Below, piece after piece: positions 18,599 to 27,113 of a stretch of 64,000 bases of DNA; position 1 is the first letter of the stretch; each line of letters starts with the position of its first letter. Under the pieces are notes generated by a model. That model searched no databases. It saw only the letters and a program-made list of their open reading frames with translations, and had not been told where the DNA came from. Position numbers and translations under genes: made by a program. The DNA is from Balneolaceae bacterium (GTDB lineage Bacteria; Bacteroidota; Rhodothermia; Balneolales; Balneolaceae). The stretch is taken from assembly GCA_020832285.1 (NCBI GenBank), contig JAFIFB010000007.1, positions 1-64,000 on the forward strand, given 5' to 3'.

Positions 18599-20047
18599 TT
18601 ACAACAACCTTGTTGTGCCTCCGCCCTTGCCCAGGGTTACATCCAGGCCGTATTCGTTGGTTTTCCAATTGCCGGCTGTAAAATCGGGTACCGAAACGGA
18701 GTTAGAACGGTTGACCACCGACCATTCTGTAAGCGGGGTGATGGCACTCCAAAGGGCTGCATCATATACATCCATCTCCAGCGGAAGCCCGTTGCGGAGA
18801 CAGTCAATCAGCCTCCAGTCAATCGCATCAACCCGGGCATAACCCCGAAGTTGTTCACGTTCTCTGTCTTCTGATTGCTGAACCAGTTCATCAAATCTTC
18901 TGGTCATCTCGGGAGTATATTCTTCTACCAGTTCATTGAATTCTTCTTCCGGCAGCCATCCGCCATCTTCCGTGGCAAAACGGGCAGGTGCCGGGGCGTG
19001 CTGTGCAATGCCTTTGGTACCGCTGATCAACTGAAACCGTGAACCCGGCCTTGGTGTGCTGATATCGTGCTGAAGCATAATCGTACGGCCATTTTTGGTA
19101 CGGATGACCGTTACATTCATATTGCCCCGAAATTTCTTCCCAACGTACGGCTCAAAATAATCGTCCTCTTCGGCAAGCTTTTCCATCAGCGGAGCCATCG
19201 TAAAATCATCGCTGGATACCGATACCAGGTAATCCATCTGATCGCCATAGTTGAGCTTCAGCATCTGAGATAGCGGAGTCAGCCCGTGCTGAGGATACAG
19301 ATTCCCATCCCTTGCCACATTTTCATCCAGCCTCCAGGGGCGGTACCCGAACCAGCCGTGCTCATCACGAACCCATCGACTTGGATTGGATACCCGGTCG
19401 TGCACGTAATTTCCTTCGGCGTGTACCAAGTCTCCCAAAAACCCTTTCCGGGCCATATTCAGCGTCACGGCGTTGAGTCCGCTGTGGCCGGAGGCCGACA
19501 TCAGTGCACAGTGTTTGCGGGTGCGTTCGGAGGTCTCCACCAGCTCCCAGCACTGCTCGATGGAGGTGGCCGCGGGTATCTCTACATACACATGCTTGCC
19601 GTGTTCCATCGAAAAAATACACTGTTCTCCGTGCAGGTGCCAGGGTGTGGCAATGTAGATCAGGTCGAGGTCATCGCGCTCACACATTCGCTTCCAGTCT
19701 TCCGGCCCGTCGGTATATATATCAGGGTCATGCTGTGGAAACCCGCTGATCGCCTCGATAGTCTCATGCACACGATCCGGCACGGTATCACACAACGCTT
19801 TAATTTCAACACCCTCAACTCCGGCCAGGCGGCGGGTCATGCCCGAACCCCTGCTGCCGATGCCTACCAACCCTATACGAACAGTTTCGAGCGCCGGGGC
19901 GGCATAGCCGTGCATATTGAATTCCTGTTTTCGGTTTCGGCGATAAGGATCGCTGGCTTGCGATTCGGCAATCAGCTTGCTTGCACCGGTCAGACCGAGC
20001 CCTGCAAGGCTGATCTGTTTTAAAAATGTTCTGCGGTTATTACCCAT
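18599..20047 (-). CDS. Tat-exported GH109-like Gfo/Idh/MocA protein, paralogue 3
   Basis: 482 residues. Tat motif NRRTFLKQIS, Rossmann motif GLVGIGSRGSG (59-69), VEIPAATSIEQCW, GNLYPQHGL (248-256), DVYDAALWSAITPLTEW and VPDFTAGNWK. At the family CY position it has SGH (186-188). It shares with paralogue 1 the segment HDRVSN followed by W-F-G-Y-R-P-W-R-L, so these two form a subgroup. An acidic insert near residue 400 (QSEDREREQLRGYARVDAID) replaces the GGHGGMD of the canonical copies. It lies 125 bases upstream of the large esterase gene. Confidence 0.8.
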   Translation of the reverse strand: MGNNRRTFLKQISLAGLGLTGASKLIAESQASDPYRRNRKQEFNMHGYAAPALETVRIGLVGIGSRGSGMTRRLAGVEGVEIKALCDTVPDRVHETIEAISGFPQHDPDIYTDGPEDWKRMCERDDLDLIYIATPWHLHGEQCIFSMEHGKHVYVEIPAATSIEQCWELVETSERTRKHCALMSASGHSGLNAVTLNMARKGFLGDLVHAEGNYVHDRVSNPSRWVRDEHGWFGYRPWRLDENVARDGNLYPQHGLTPLSQMLKLNYGDQMDYLVSVSSDDFTMAPLMEKLAEEDDYFEPYVGKKFRGNMNVTVIRTKNGRTIMLQHDISTPRPGSRFQLISGTKGIAQHAPAPARFATEDGGWLPEEEFNELVEEYTPEMTRRFDELVQQSEDREREQLRGYARVDAIDWRLIDCLRNGLPLEMDVYDAALWSAITPLTEWSVVNRSNSVSVPDFTAGNWKTNEYGLDVTLGKGGGTTRLL

Positions 20048-20350
20048 AATATTTATGATTTTAAATTGTTTGAGTCATTGTTCAGTCACTGCTTGCAGGC
20101 TGCCTCAGTTGATGTTGGTTTACTCCGCATTTCTCACCAAGAAATTTGGTTGTGGGCAAGGCGTCTCGGAAATGGTGGCGGAAACGTACCTAAGTACGTT
20201 GAGCATGCCATTTTCGGGACAACGAAGCCCACGGACAAATTTCGCAGTATCTGACAGAGCGTTTTTGGTATTATCCCTAATATTTCAGGCTAAGTTGTTA
20301 AAATTATAATGGATAGTGTTATACATGTTTTTTTCTGTGAGAAATGCGGA
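20048..20350. other. Gene-free region containing a long imperfect palindrome
   Basis: 303 bases between an amidohydrolase stop and the paralogue 3 start, both minus-strand. No convincing coding frame is seen. The centre is the palindromic element listed next; the flanks are AT-rich and should contain the promoter for the 20047-to-16389 or longer transcript. Confidence 0.45.
20141..20243. repeat. 103-bp imperfect palindromic element
   Basis: The outer arms GAAATTTGGTTGTGGGC (20141-20157) and GCCCACGGACAAATTTC (20227-20243) pair at 14 of 17 positions. The centre AACGTAC-ctaa-GTACGTT (20183-20200) pairs perfectly, and partial pairing connects the two. It is GC-richer than its surroundings, as expected for a dispersed palindromic element or a decayed insertion end. 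Confidence 0.5.
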
Positions 20351-21574
20351 TTACACTTCTTCCCAGTTCATTATGCGTTCAGCATTCCCCCGGTAAAGAG
20401 GTTCGAGAACCGAATCCGGCAAATCAAGCCCGTAGTAAGGCCACCATACCCGCCCGGTCATATACTCGTCATCGGTTTCCAGAAGGCGCCACCAGGCACG
20501 GTACATACTTTTTTGCATGCCCATGTCGGTCCCAAAAAGCACACGGTCCGGATAGGCTTCCAGAAATCTTTTGGCAGCACGGGGTGTGCGTCCCACCTCA
20601 TAGTCGCGTGCGGAGATGTCCAGATAAAGATTCGGATAGCGTTCCAGGGCTTCACTCAGTGAGGCAAGGTCATGCCCCTCGTTGCTCAGGTGACATGCGA
20701 TGAAGGTGGTATTGGGATGTCTTTCGAGCAGGCTGTCGCGCCGGGCCAGCAGTTCGCCGTGAGATAAAATATCATCACCATGAAGATTGAAGTGCTGGTA
20801 GTCGGGTGTCCTCTCCTGGAACACATCCAGCGGCTCCCAGGCTGATGGATGATCGGCAATGTGAATGTTCACCGGCAGATTGAGTTCACTGCACGTTTGC
20901 CAAAACAGATCCAGACGGGGATCATCGTGATGCAGGCGCTCATCCCGGGGAATGGATGAATCTGCAGACAACCCCAGGCCTTTATCCGTCAGTTCACCTA
21001 CACCGCGGGCTCCCATTTCGTAGCAGCGGCGCAGCTCTTCAGCAGCTCGCTCTGGGTAATCAGATGCTCCAATCTCATTCAGATCAACACCGCAATAGAG
21101 CTGAAACCGGTCAGGATAGTTATCCAGATAGAGTTCGGCCAGCTCCCGGAAACGATCCCCAATCGCATTGGTATGAACGACCGATATTTCCACGCCAACC
21201 TCATCCATGGTTTCCACCCATTCGGCAAGTACCTGCCGGGTATCTCCATCGGCACGGGCCGGGTAGTTGTGAATGTGAACATCAATTGCCGGAAATCTGG
21301 GTTGATCCACATCCGTTACCGGTAACACCAGCGAAGATTTCGGAGCATAATCTTTAAGCAGGATCTCATCCATTGCTCCCGGTCTGGGATCCACACCAGG
21401 TCCGCCCCACTCCCCATATTGTATCCGCTGCCACTCGGGGTCTTCCTGCCAGTTTCGGCCTTCACCTGTTCGGTTCTGAGAGTTCGGAGTGCAGCCATTC
21501 ATAAAATTCAGACCGGCAAGTCCCGCTCCCGCCAGTCCAGTGATCTTTAAAAATTCCCGTCTGTTTTTCTTCAT
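20351..21574 (-). CDS. Tat-exported amidohydrolase (Amidohydro_2), lipoprotein-like
   Basis: 407 residues. The Tat motif NRREFLKITG is followed by a lipobox-like FMNGC (Cys28). The enzyme part begins with the metal motif AIDVHIHNY and contains NIHIADHPS, FIACHLSNEGHD, LDISARD and the Asp in LFGTDMG, the layout of COG3618-type metal hydrolases. Members include sugar lactonases; the substrate here is not known. The protein at 30312-31457 is a paralogue. The LacI-type palindrome at 21701-21712 lies 127 bases upstream. Confidence 0.75.
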   Translation of the reverse strand: MKKNRREFLKITGLAGAGLAGLNFMNGCTPNSQNRTGEGRNWQEDPEWQRIQYGEWGGPGVDPRPGAMDEILLKDYAPKSSLVLPVTDVDQPRFPAIDVHIHNYPARADGDTRQVLAEWVETMDEVGVEISVVHTNAIGDRFRELAELYLDNYPDRFQLYCGVDLNEIGASDYPERAAEELRRCYEMGARGVGELTDKGLGLSADSSIPRDERLHHDDPRLDLFWQTCSELNLPVNIHIADHPSAWEPLDVFQERTPDYQHFNLHGDDILSHGELLARRDSLLERHPNTTFIACHLSNEGHDLASLSEALERYPNLYLDISARDYEVGRTPRAAKRFLEAYPDRVLFGTDMGMQKSMYRAWWRLLETDDEYMTGRVWWPYYGLDLPDSVLEPLYRGNAERIMNWEEV

Positions 21575-21912
21575 AAACTAAACACCTGTCTGAAAATAAA
21601 AATGGACCTGTTTTCTTTATTCTAAAACAAATAAAATAAAAGGAATAAAAAAATATAATTCCGGTAACAAACCAGTAAAACAAGCAATCAGTTATTGCAT
21701 TTAACCGGTTAAGTTAAACTGGAAAAAAATATCCACCAAACTGCAAGTAAATACAATCTCGTGGATTAAAAAATGCCTCTATTCAGGCTATTAAAAAAAA
21801 GAAAACTATGCAACTATTAAAATATTTCTAAAAAGATCACAAAGCTTTCAAAAAAATACCTCGTTAAATATTAACATTCTCCCAAACTGCACCTCAAAAT
21901 CTATACAATTGC
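21575..21912. promoter_or_regulatory. AT-rich intergenic control region upstream of the Tat amidohydrolase
   Basis: 338 bases with no gene. Besides the palindrome at 21701-21712, a TTCCGGTAAC half-site-like sequence lies near 21659-21668. The part to the right is a run of A-rich sequence after the esterase B stop and shows no strong terminator. Confidence 0.45.
21701..21712. promoter_or_regulatory. Candidate LacI-family operator
   Basis: TTAACCGGTTAA, a perfect 12-bp palindrome with the same AACCGGTT core as the sites upstream of susC. It is 127 bases before the start codon of the Tat amidohydrolase, suggesting that part of the minus-strand series shares a repressor with susCD. Confidence 0.5.
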
Positions 21913-23055
21913 TTATTTCAAAAAATGTTCAAAGAATCGATAAATTACCTCATTAGAATACTCGTCAGGACCGTGAGTCGGGCGGTTCTGCATCGCCACC
22001 CGGTTTTCATAACCAAGTAAAAGATTTACATCAATCGCATGGTTTAAAGGTATCCAGCGCTTGGGAGGATCTTCGGAACCGGCTGAAACCAGGAATGGAC
22101 GCGGTGCCATCAATGCATGGAGCTCATGTAGGTCCCAGCCCTCTTCAATCATCACTTTATACGCACCGATTCGGGGATTATCTTCTTCCGGGATACCCCG
22201 CCAGTCTCTCTCAATATCTCCAGGCTCATATCCAAGGTACCAGGGATCCCAAAAATTAACGTTACTTCTGCTTTCATCAAAAACAATGCCCCCGTCCGAC
22301 CATACCCCAATCGCAAATTTATCATATAAAGCAGATGCAAACATCGCCCATTTACCTCCGTAGGAATGACCCACAATCCCGATTCTGTCCGGGTCCACCT
22401 CATCGAGGTTCGCCAATACCTGGTAGGCATTTGCTGCCATATAGGCCATAAAAGAGAGCGGCTGAAGAGTGGCATTATCTTCCTCAGGATAATAGTTTGA
22501 GCGCGGATCACTTCCGAACGAAAGGGTTACAAAGCCTCTTTTGGTCAGCTGATATGCAAAATCTCTCATCTCGCGCTCCAATCCAACACCAGTTTCCGCA
22601 TCATAAAAAGGAACCACGGCTGCGGGCATCGGCCCGTCACCTTCGGGGATGAGAATATAGGCATCACGCATCCATCCCGGTGCCACTTCAAATTCAACCC
22701 TGTGTTGCATAAAATCTTCCCGCTGGCCCGATTCGATATAATTGACAGTGGGATTGTCCAGCACATCAGGCCATTCACCCAACAATCCGTGCCACCGGTC
22801 AAGAATTTCCTGGCGCCTTTGCTCCCAGTCTGATCTGTTTTGCACCTCTTCACCCGATTCGAAAATAAGGGGAGAACGATAATCCCCATATTCACCAGCA
22901 AACTCTTCGGGGGGTGAAAAATAAGATTTCAGGCCTTCAGGCAAAGGCTTTTCAACGATAACATCCGCATTTTCACAGGCAACGAACAGGATAATGATTC
23001 CAGTTAGAAGAATATTACGGGTGATGTAATGCCATTGATTACATACAGGCTTCAT
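21913..23055 (-). CDS. Lipoprotein alpha/beta-hydrolase (carbohydrate esterase-like), copy B
   Basis: 380 residues, aligning without gaps to copy A at 2917-4059. I count about 51 differences, concentrated in the signal peptide and surface positions. The elbow GHSYGGKW, the AGSEDPP acid region and the NRPTHGP histidine are kept. The lipobox is LFVAC (Cys27). The close match and common locus point to a recent duplication or a conversion event. It follows the alpha/alpha-toroid-like gene by 93 bases. Confidence 0.72.
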   Translation of the reverse strand: MKPVCNQWHYITRNILLTGIIILFVACENADVIVEKPLPEGLKSYFSPPEEFAGEYGDYRSPLIFESGEEVQNRSDWEQRRQEILDRWHGLLGEWPDVLDNPTVNYIESGQREDFMQHRVEFEVAPGWMRDAYILIPEGDGPMPAAVVPFYDAETGVGLEREMRDFAYQLTKRGFVTLSFGSDPRSNYYPEEDNATLQPLSFMAYMAANAYQVLANLDEVDPDRIGIVGHSYGGKWAMFASALYDKFAIGVWSDGGIVFDESRSNVNFWDPWYLGYEPGDIERDWRGIPEEDNPRIGAYKVMIEEGWDLHELHALMAPRPFLVSAGSEDPPKRWIPLNHAIDVNLLLGYENRVAMQNRPTHGPDEYSNEVIYRFFEHFLK

Positions 23056-23148
23056 GATTCTTTGGCTTAATATTAATGATTGATTTCAAATTGTTGTTAA
23101 TTCTTGTATTGTTGATGCAATTCACACTATTAAGCTGCTTCGATAGGA

Positions 23149-24663
23149 TTATCTGTCAATCCAAATTAAAGAGAGGTTTGATCCTTGATCATTCAAGGTT
23201 GCCCACAACTTAAAAAGTGCCATCATTAATGTATCGGGACGGTTAATGTTTGCCTCATAATGATCATGCACTGATGTAGCACGGGGAAGCGGCGAATCAT
23301 CATCAAAAAATATGTTAAGTGCCAGTTGACCGAAGTAATCGGCCCGGTCAAGAAAGCGCTCATCACCGGTAAGTTCGTATGCACCCACCATCAGAAAAAT
23401 TGCATCGCCCATCGTGCCCGGATATACAACCTGGTCCGAATCAGGTTCAGAATCTAAATATTGAGAAGCGGCACCGAGCACCAAACGCCTGTAATCTTCA
23501 CTGCCTGTTTGCCGATATCGCAACAAACATTTATTGGCTACTTTTACGGTTGCCCTGTGGCCGTAAGCGCCTCCCCACAGGTCCGTATAGGGGCTTCCAT
23601 GTTCATCCAGCAATGAAATAGCTTCAAGTGTATGTATGTGACTTCGCTGAACAAAACCACCTTTTTCATTTACTTCATGCGGGAGAAGATGATACACCTC
23701 ATCGATTTTCAGAGCCATATCCTGCATTCTTTCTGCCAAATCATCCGGCAGGTAACCGGACTCAGCACTTCGCCACAAATCTATTGCCAATGACAAATTA
23801 CTTTGCGGCCAGAGCATCAGGTTATTTGACCGCGGATTGTCTACTTCGGCAGGAATAGCACCCGTTTCTTCACTTGCATGGCGATCATGAAAATCGAGCA
23901 GTGTCTCTATCGCCTGAAGGAATGTTGGATCTTCAGTTCTGCGATAAGCTTCCGTCCAAGTATTGATAAAAAATCCTGAATGGCGGGGGAAGTCCCAACC
24001 GGTGTCCGGACCGTGTTCACTTAATTTGGCATGGCGGGAGAAAGCCCCTGTTTCCTGATTTCCAATCTGATGATTCCACAATCCATAAGAAAAACGTTCT
24101 GCTTCACCCGGCACGAGTTCAAAGGTTCTGTCCCATAATATCCATGGACGCGAAAATTCGTGAATATCGATTCCGGCCGGACTCTTCTCGTAGAAATTCC
24201 AGCCGGCATGATCTCCCCATGCAACCAGTCCGGTTCCCTCACTTTGTGCATTTTGAAAAAACCACGTAAGCGCCTCGTCGGCCTGGTTTGCATAGACAGA
24301 ATCACCGGTTATCCCGGTTAATGCATATAATATTTGATAAAGGTTTTGGTGGCGCATTGTGTTTGCGCCATTCAAAATTCTATCCTGATTGCGAACTCCC
24401 CAATCTTCAAAGCTCAGATTTTGAATATTTTCAAGACTCTCTCCCTCAGGCATTGCCAGGGTTTTCCGATCAAGTGTAACCGCAAATAGTGGAGAGTGAA
24501 CCTCACCATAATAGTCCTGACCATGTTCAATCATCGCATCGGTATAGGCACGAACTGTTTGCAGATAAATTGCAGATGAGTTTTCATATTCACTGCCTGA
24601 ACAATTTGTAAAAACAAAACCTGCAACCAGGAGGAATCCGATGATCAGTATATTTCTATTCAT
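23149..24663 (-). CDS. Lipoprotein resembling an alpha/alpha-toroid glycan enzyme
   Basis: The start at 24663 gives MNRNILIIGFLLVAGF then FTNC, a good lipobox; the frame stays open 24 codons further upstream without signal features. The 504-residue product is rich in helical pairs, with repeated W/H-rich motifs (LTWFFQNAQSEGTG, DFPRHSGFFINTW, LWGGAYGHRATVKVANKCLLRY), as in (alpha/alpha)6 or (alpha/alpha)7 toroids used by polysaccharide lyases and unsaturated glucuronyl hydrolases. I do not recognise the exact family. It lies between two esterases, so a role on the same glycan is likely. Confidence 0.55.
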   Translation of the reverse strand: MNRNILIIGFLLVAGFVFTNCSGSEYENSSAIYLQTVRAYTDAMIEHGQDYYGEVHSPLFAVTLDRKTLAMPEGESLENIQNLSFEDWGVRNQDRILNGANTMRHQNLYQILYALTGITGDSVYANQADEALTWFFQNAQSEGTGLVAWGDHAGWNFYEKSPAGIDIHEFSRPWILWDRTFELVPGEAERFSYGLWNHQIGNQETGAFSRHAKLSEHGPDTGWDFPRHSGFFINTWTEAYRRTEDPTFLQAIETLLDFHDRHASEETGAIPAEVDNPRSNNLMLWPQSNLSLAIDLWRSAESGYLPDDLAERMQDMALKIDEVYHLLPHEVNEKGGFVQRSHIHTLEAISLLDEHGSPYTDLWGGAYGHRATVKVANKCLLRYRQTGSEDYRRLVLGAASQYLDSEPDSDQVVYPGTMGDAIFLMVGAYELTGDERFLDRADYFGQLALNIFFDDDSPLPRATSVHDHYEANINRPDTLMMALFKLWATLNDQGSNLSLIWIDR

Positions 24664-24758
24664 ATCGTCCCATAAATTCCTTTCCACTAAAGATCTAACC
24701 TGAATACTACCACAAGTATTTCGTTTATCAATCAATTATATATAGATTCACCGTCAGT

Positions 24759-26069
24759 TTATCCTTTCAGCCACTGGTCAAACCATTCAAATGCCTCATC
24801 TTGCATAGGTTTATCGAATTTATGAGGACCGGGGTGGAATGTCCCCTTATAACGATCTGAATTTCCCGTTTTTTGATAAACTTCGGCCTGGATTTCATCT
24901 GCCCTTTCCATTTCAGCCAATGTAAAGAGTGCATCGTGAATATTGTTCTGAACAAGTGTGGGTGTCTTCAAATTCAGCCCGAAAACTTCCGGGAATTCGA
25001 GTTCGTTCGGAAGCAGCGGAACATAGGTCATCCAGGTGTGGGTATGGGCTTTATATAGTACAAGATCTTTCCAGGTGGTCATAAAACCAACTGAAACTCC
25101 GCATTTGATCCGTTCATCCAGGGCCGTCATAAAAACGGTACGCATCCCTCCGCCGGATAACCCTCCGCAGCCTACCCGGGCTTCATCCACATCATTGCGT
25201 TCGCAAAGTATATCGAGTGCTACACGATCTTCAGCAAAAAAAACGCCCGGCCAGGTTGTACCTGCACTGAACAGAGATTTTGCCATAATATGTTCATGAT
25301 CCACAGCCCAGTCGTTGTAGGCTTCGATATTTTCGGGATTTTCAGGGTCTTCATCCGACAAGCCTCTTCGCATTCCTTCGGGGATATCACTCATCAGCAC
25401 ACGACGGCTGGCAAAAGGAAATGCATCGGAAACGAGAACAACATAACCGCGCTTGGCGATCTCATTCGCCCAGGGAACTCCCTCGTAGTAATTTTCCTGG
25501 TGGCTCTCCATGACCGGATGCATTTCGTCACTGGTTCGGGTGATCTTCCGTTTCCCGAAATACTTGTTTGCTGCATGATCATGAAATCCCAGAATTCCGG
25601 GCAGCGGCCCGGATGCGTTCTGCGGCTTCAGTAATATCGCCTCTGCCGGTTCTCCGTATGGCAGCTTCCAGCTTAACTCTTCGACTTGGAGACCGTCGTA
25701 TGCGTACTGCCTCTGTACCGTCAGCTCTCGTGCTCTGCCGATATCAGGAATGGCCAGTCTATCTTTCAAGCGCTGTTTTGCAGCTTTGTGCCACGATTCA
25801 ACATCATCCCACTCATTTCGCCGATAAGAAAATTCCGGCAGTTCCTGTTCGATCAGGGATGCGGCCCATTTTCCATAACCGCCTATAATCGTGTGATTTT
25901 CTGAATTCATGCCTGCTGATTTTATGGACGAGTTTAATCCTGAACCGGCCGAAAGTGCCGGGTCAGTCTGCTTAGGGCCAGGCAGAAACTCCTTCAGAAC
26001 TCCGCCACTGGCCAAACTGATTCCTGCCAGCCCTGCTTTTTTAAGAAACTCCTTACGGTTGCTTTTCAT
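24759..26069 (-). CDS. Tat-exported alpha/beta-hydrolase, acetylxylan esterase-like
   Basis: 436 residues. The leader has NRKEFLKKAG, an RK variant of the Tat motif, followed by a hydrophobic stretch. The catalytic elbow is CGGLSGGGMR (Ser305), with GFHDHAANKY as the oxyanion-side segment near 161-170 and the C-terminal His in GTFHPGPHKFD. The arrangement resembles the large esterase domain at 16389-18473 but in a single copy. The likely role is deacylation of sugars in the periplasm. It starts 43 bases after the sugar isomerase-like gene. Confidence 0.7.
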   Translation of the reverse strand: MKSNRKEFLKKAGLAGISLASGGVLKEFLPGPKQTDPALSAGSGLNSSIKSAGMNSENHTIIGGYGKWAASLIEQELPEFSYRRNEWDDVESWHKAAKQRLKDRLAIPDIGRARELTVQRQYAYDGLQVEELSWKLPYGEPAEAILLKPQNASGPLPGILGFHDHAANKYFGKRKITRTSDEMHPVMESHQENYYEGVPWANEIAKRGYVVLVSDAFPFASRRVLMSDIPEGMRRGLSDEDPENPENIEAYNDWAVDHEHIMAKSLFSAGTTWPGVFFAEDRVALDILCERNDVDEARVGCGGLSGGGMRTVFMTALDERIKCGVSVGFMTTWKDLVLYKAHTHTWMTYVPLLPNELEFPEVFGLNLKTPTLVQNNIHDALFTLAEMERADEIQAEVYQKTGNSDRYKGTFHPGPHKFDKPMQDEAFEWFDQWLKG

Positions 26070-26112
26070 GATAATTTACGTTTTGGGAAAAAAAAGAACG
26101 GAATAAATCTGT

Positions 26113-27057
26113 TTATTTGGCAAAAATTGTATCCATTCTGTCGGAAACGTACTCCTTGAGCCAGCGATCATGAGGAATATCCTGTTCACGATAAGCCGGT
26201 TCGGCAATACCGTATTCCCCGCTATACCCCACATCACGCAAAGCCTGCATAATTTCTGACCAGTTGTTATCACCTTCCAGATAGTTGGTCCGGAAACCAG
26301 CTCCCGGCCCTTCGGAATTGCGCTTTTCCATACTGTATTCTTTGATGTGGATCATGGATATTCGCTCACCTAAAATGCGAATCCAGTGTTCGGGCCAGCC
26401 GTAGTTAAGAATGTTGCCGATATCAAAATACCAGCCAACATAGTCTGAGTTAAACTCATCCACATAACGGGCAGCTTCCATCGGGCTGAGCAAAAACCGA
26501 TTCCACACGTTTTCGATAGCGATAGTCACTTCCAGCTCTTCGGCCAGAGGCACCATCTTGCTGATCTCTTCCTGAGACCGCTTATACGCCGTATCATACG
26601 CAATTTCGTCGGTTACCCGCCCCGGCACTAACAAGAGCCGTGCTGCACCATATTCATGGGCATCTTCCAGGGCAATTTCCAATCCATCCAGGCCAGCCTG
26701 CCTTACTGAAGGGTCTGGACTGGTAAGCGGCTGTGACCAATGTGTAGATACCACAATACTCGGGATTTCAAGGCCGGTTTCTTCTTTTGCCGCCAATACT
26801 TCGGATCGGTCCATTCCGCTGTCCGGTTCAACCCCATGAAAACCGGCAGTTTGCAGCATTTGAAATTGTTGCATAACTGTGTATTCATTCCTGTCGGGAA
26901 ATGTGCCGAGCATGTAACCCTTTTTCAGAGAAAGATCCTGAACCGGTTTACCAGTTTTACTTTTTGCAGATGTGGTTTCGGGATTCACCAGCATGGAGCC
27001 CATTGTAAGGCCTGCCAGTCCGGCTGAGCCTTTTTGTAAAAATTCTCGTCGTTTCAT
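26113..27057 (-). CDS. Tat-exported xylose-isomerase-like TIM-barrel protein
   Basis: 314 residues: Tat motif KRREFLQKGS, then an AP-endonuclease-2/xylose-isomerase-like barrel. Typical metal-site segments are visible: the Glu in FHGVEPDSG, IAIENVWNRF, VGWYFDIGN and MIHIKEYSM. Family members isomerise or epimerise sugars, and several act on 3-keto-glycosides together with Gfo/Idh or GMC oxidoreductases. The neighbours here are exactly those types (a GMC oxidoreductase 56 bases upstream and GH109-like proteins), which favours such a role, but this is inference. Confidence 0.7.
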   Translation of the reverse strand: MKRREFLQKGSAGLAGLTMGSMLVNPETTSAKSKTGKPVQDLSLKKGYMLGTFPDRNEYTVMQQFQMLQTAGFHGVEPDSGMDRSEVLAAKEETGLEIPSIVVSTHWSQPLTSPDPSVRQAGLDGLEIALEDAHEYGAARLLLVPGRVTDEIAYDTAYKRSQEEISKMVPLAEELEVTIAIENVWNRFLLSPMEAARYVDEFNSDYVGWYFDIGNILNYGWPEHWIRILGERISMIHIKEYSMEKRNSEGPGAGFRTNYLEGDNNWSEIMQALRDVGYSGEYGIAEPAYREQDIPHDRWLKEYVSDRMDTIFAK

Positions 27058-27113
27058 AGTTAATAATTTTCTGTTTTTATTTTTTTAAACTTTTTTCAGA
27101 TCAGCAATTATAC

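Noticed and set aside
19286-20023. A 245-codon plus-strand open frame opposite a GH109-like gene
   Set aside because: It lies wholly antisense to a gene with clear motifs, and similar antisense frames appear opposite the other paralogues because of shared codon patterns.
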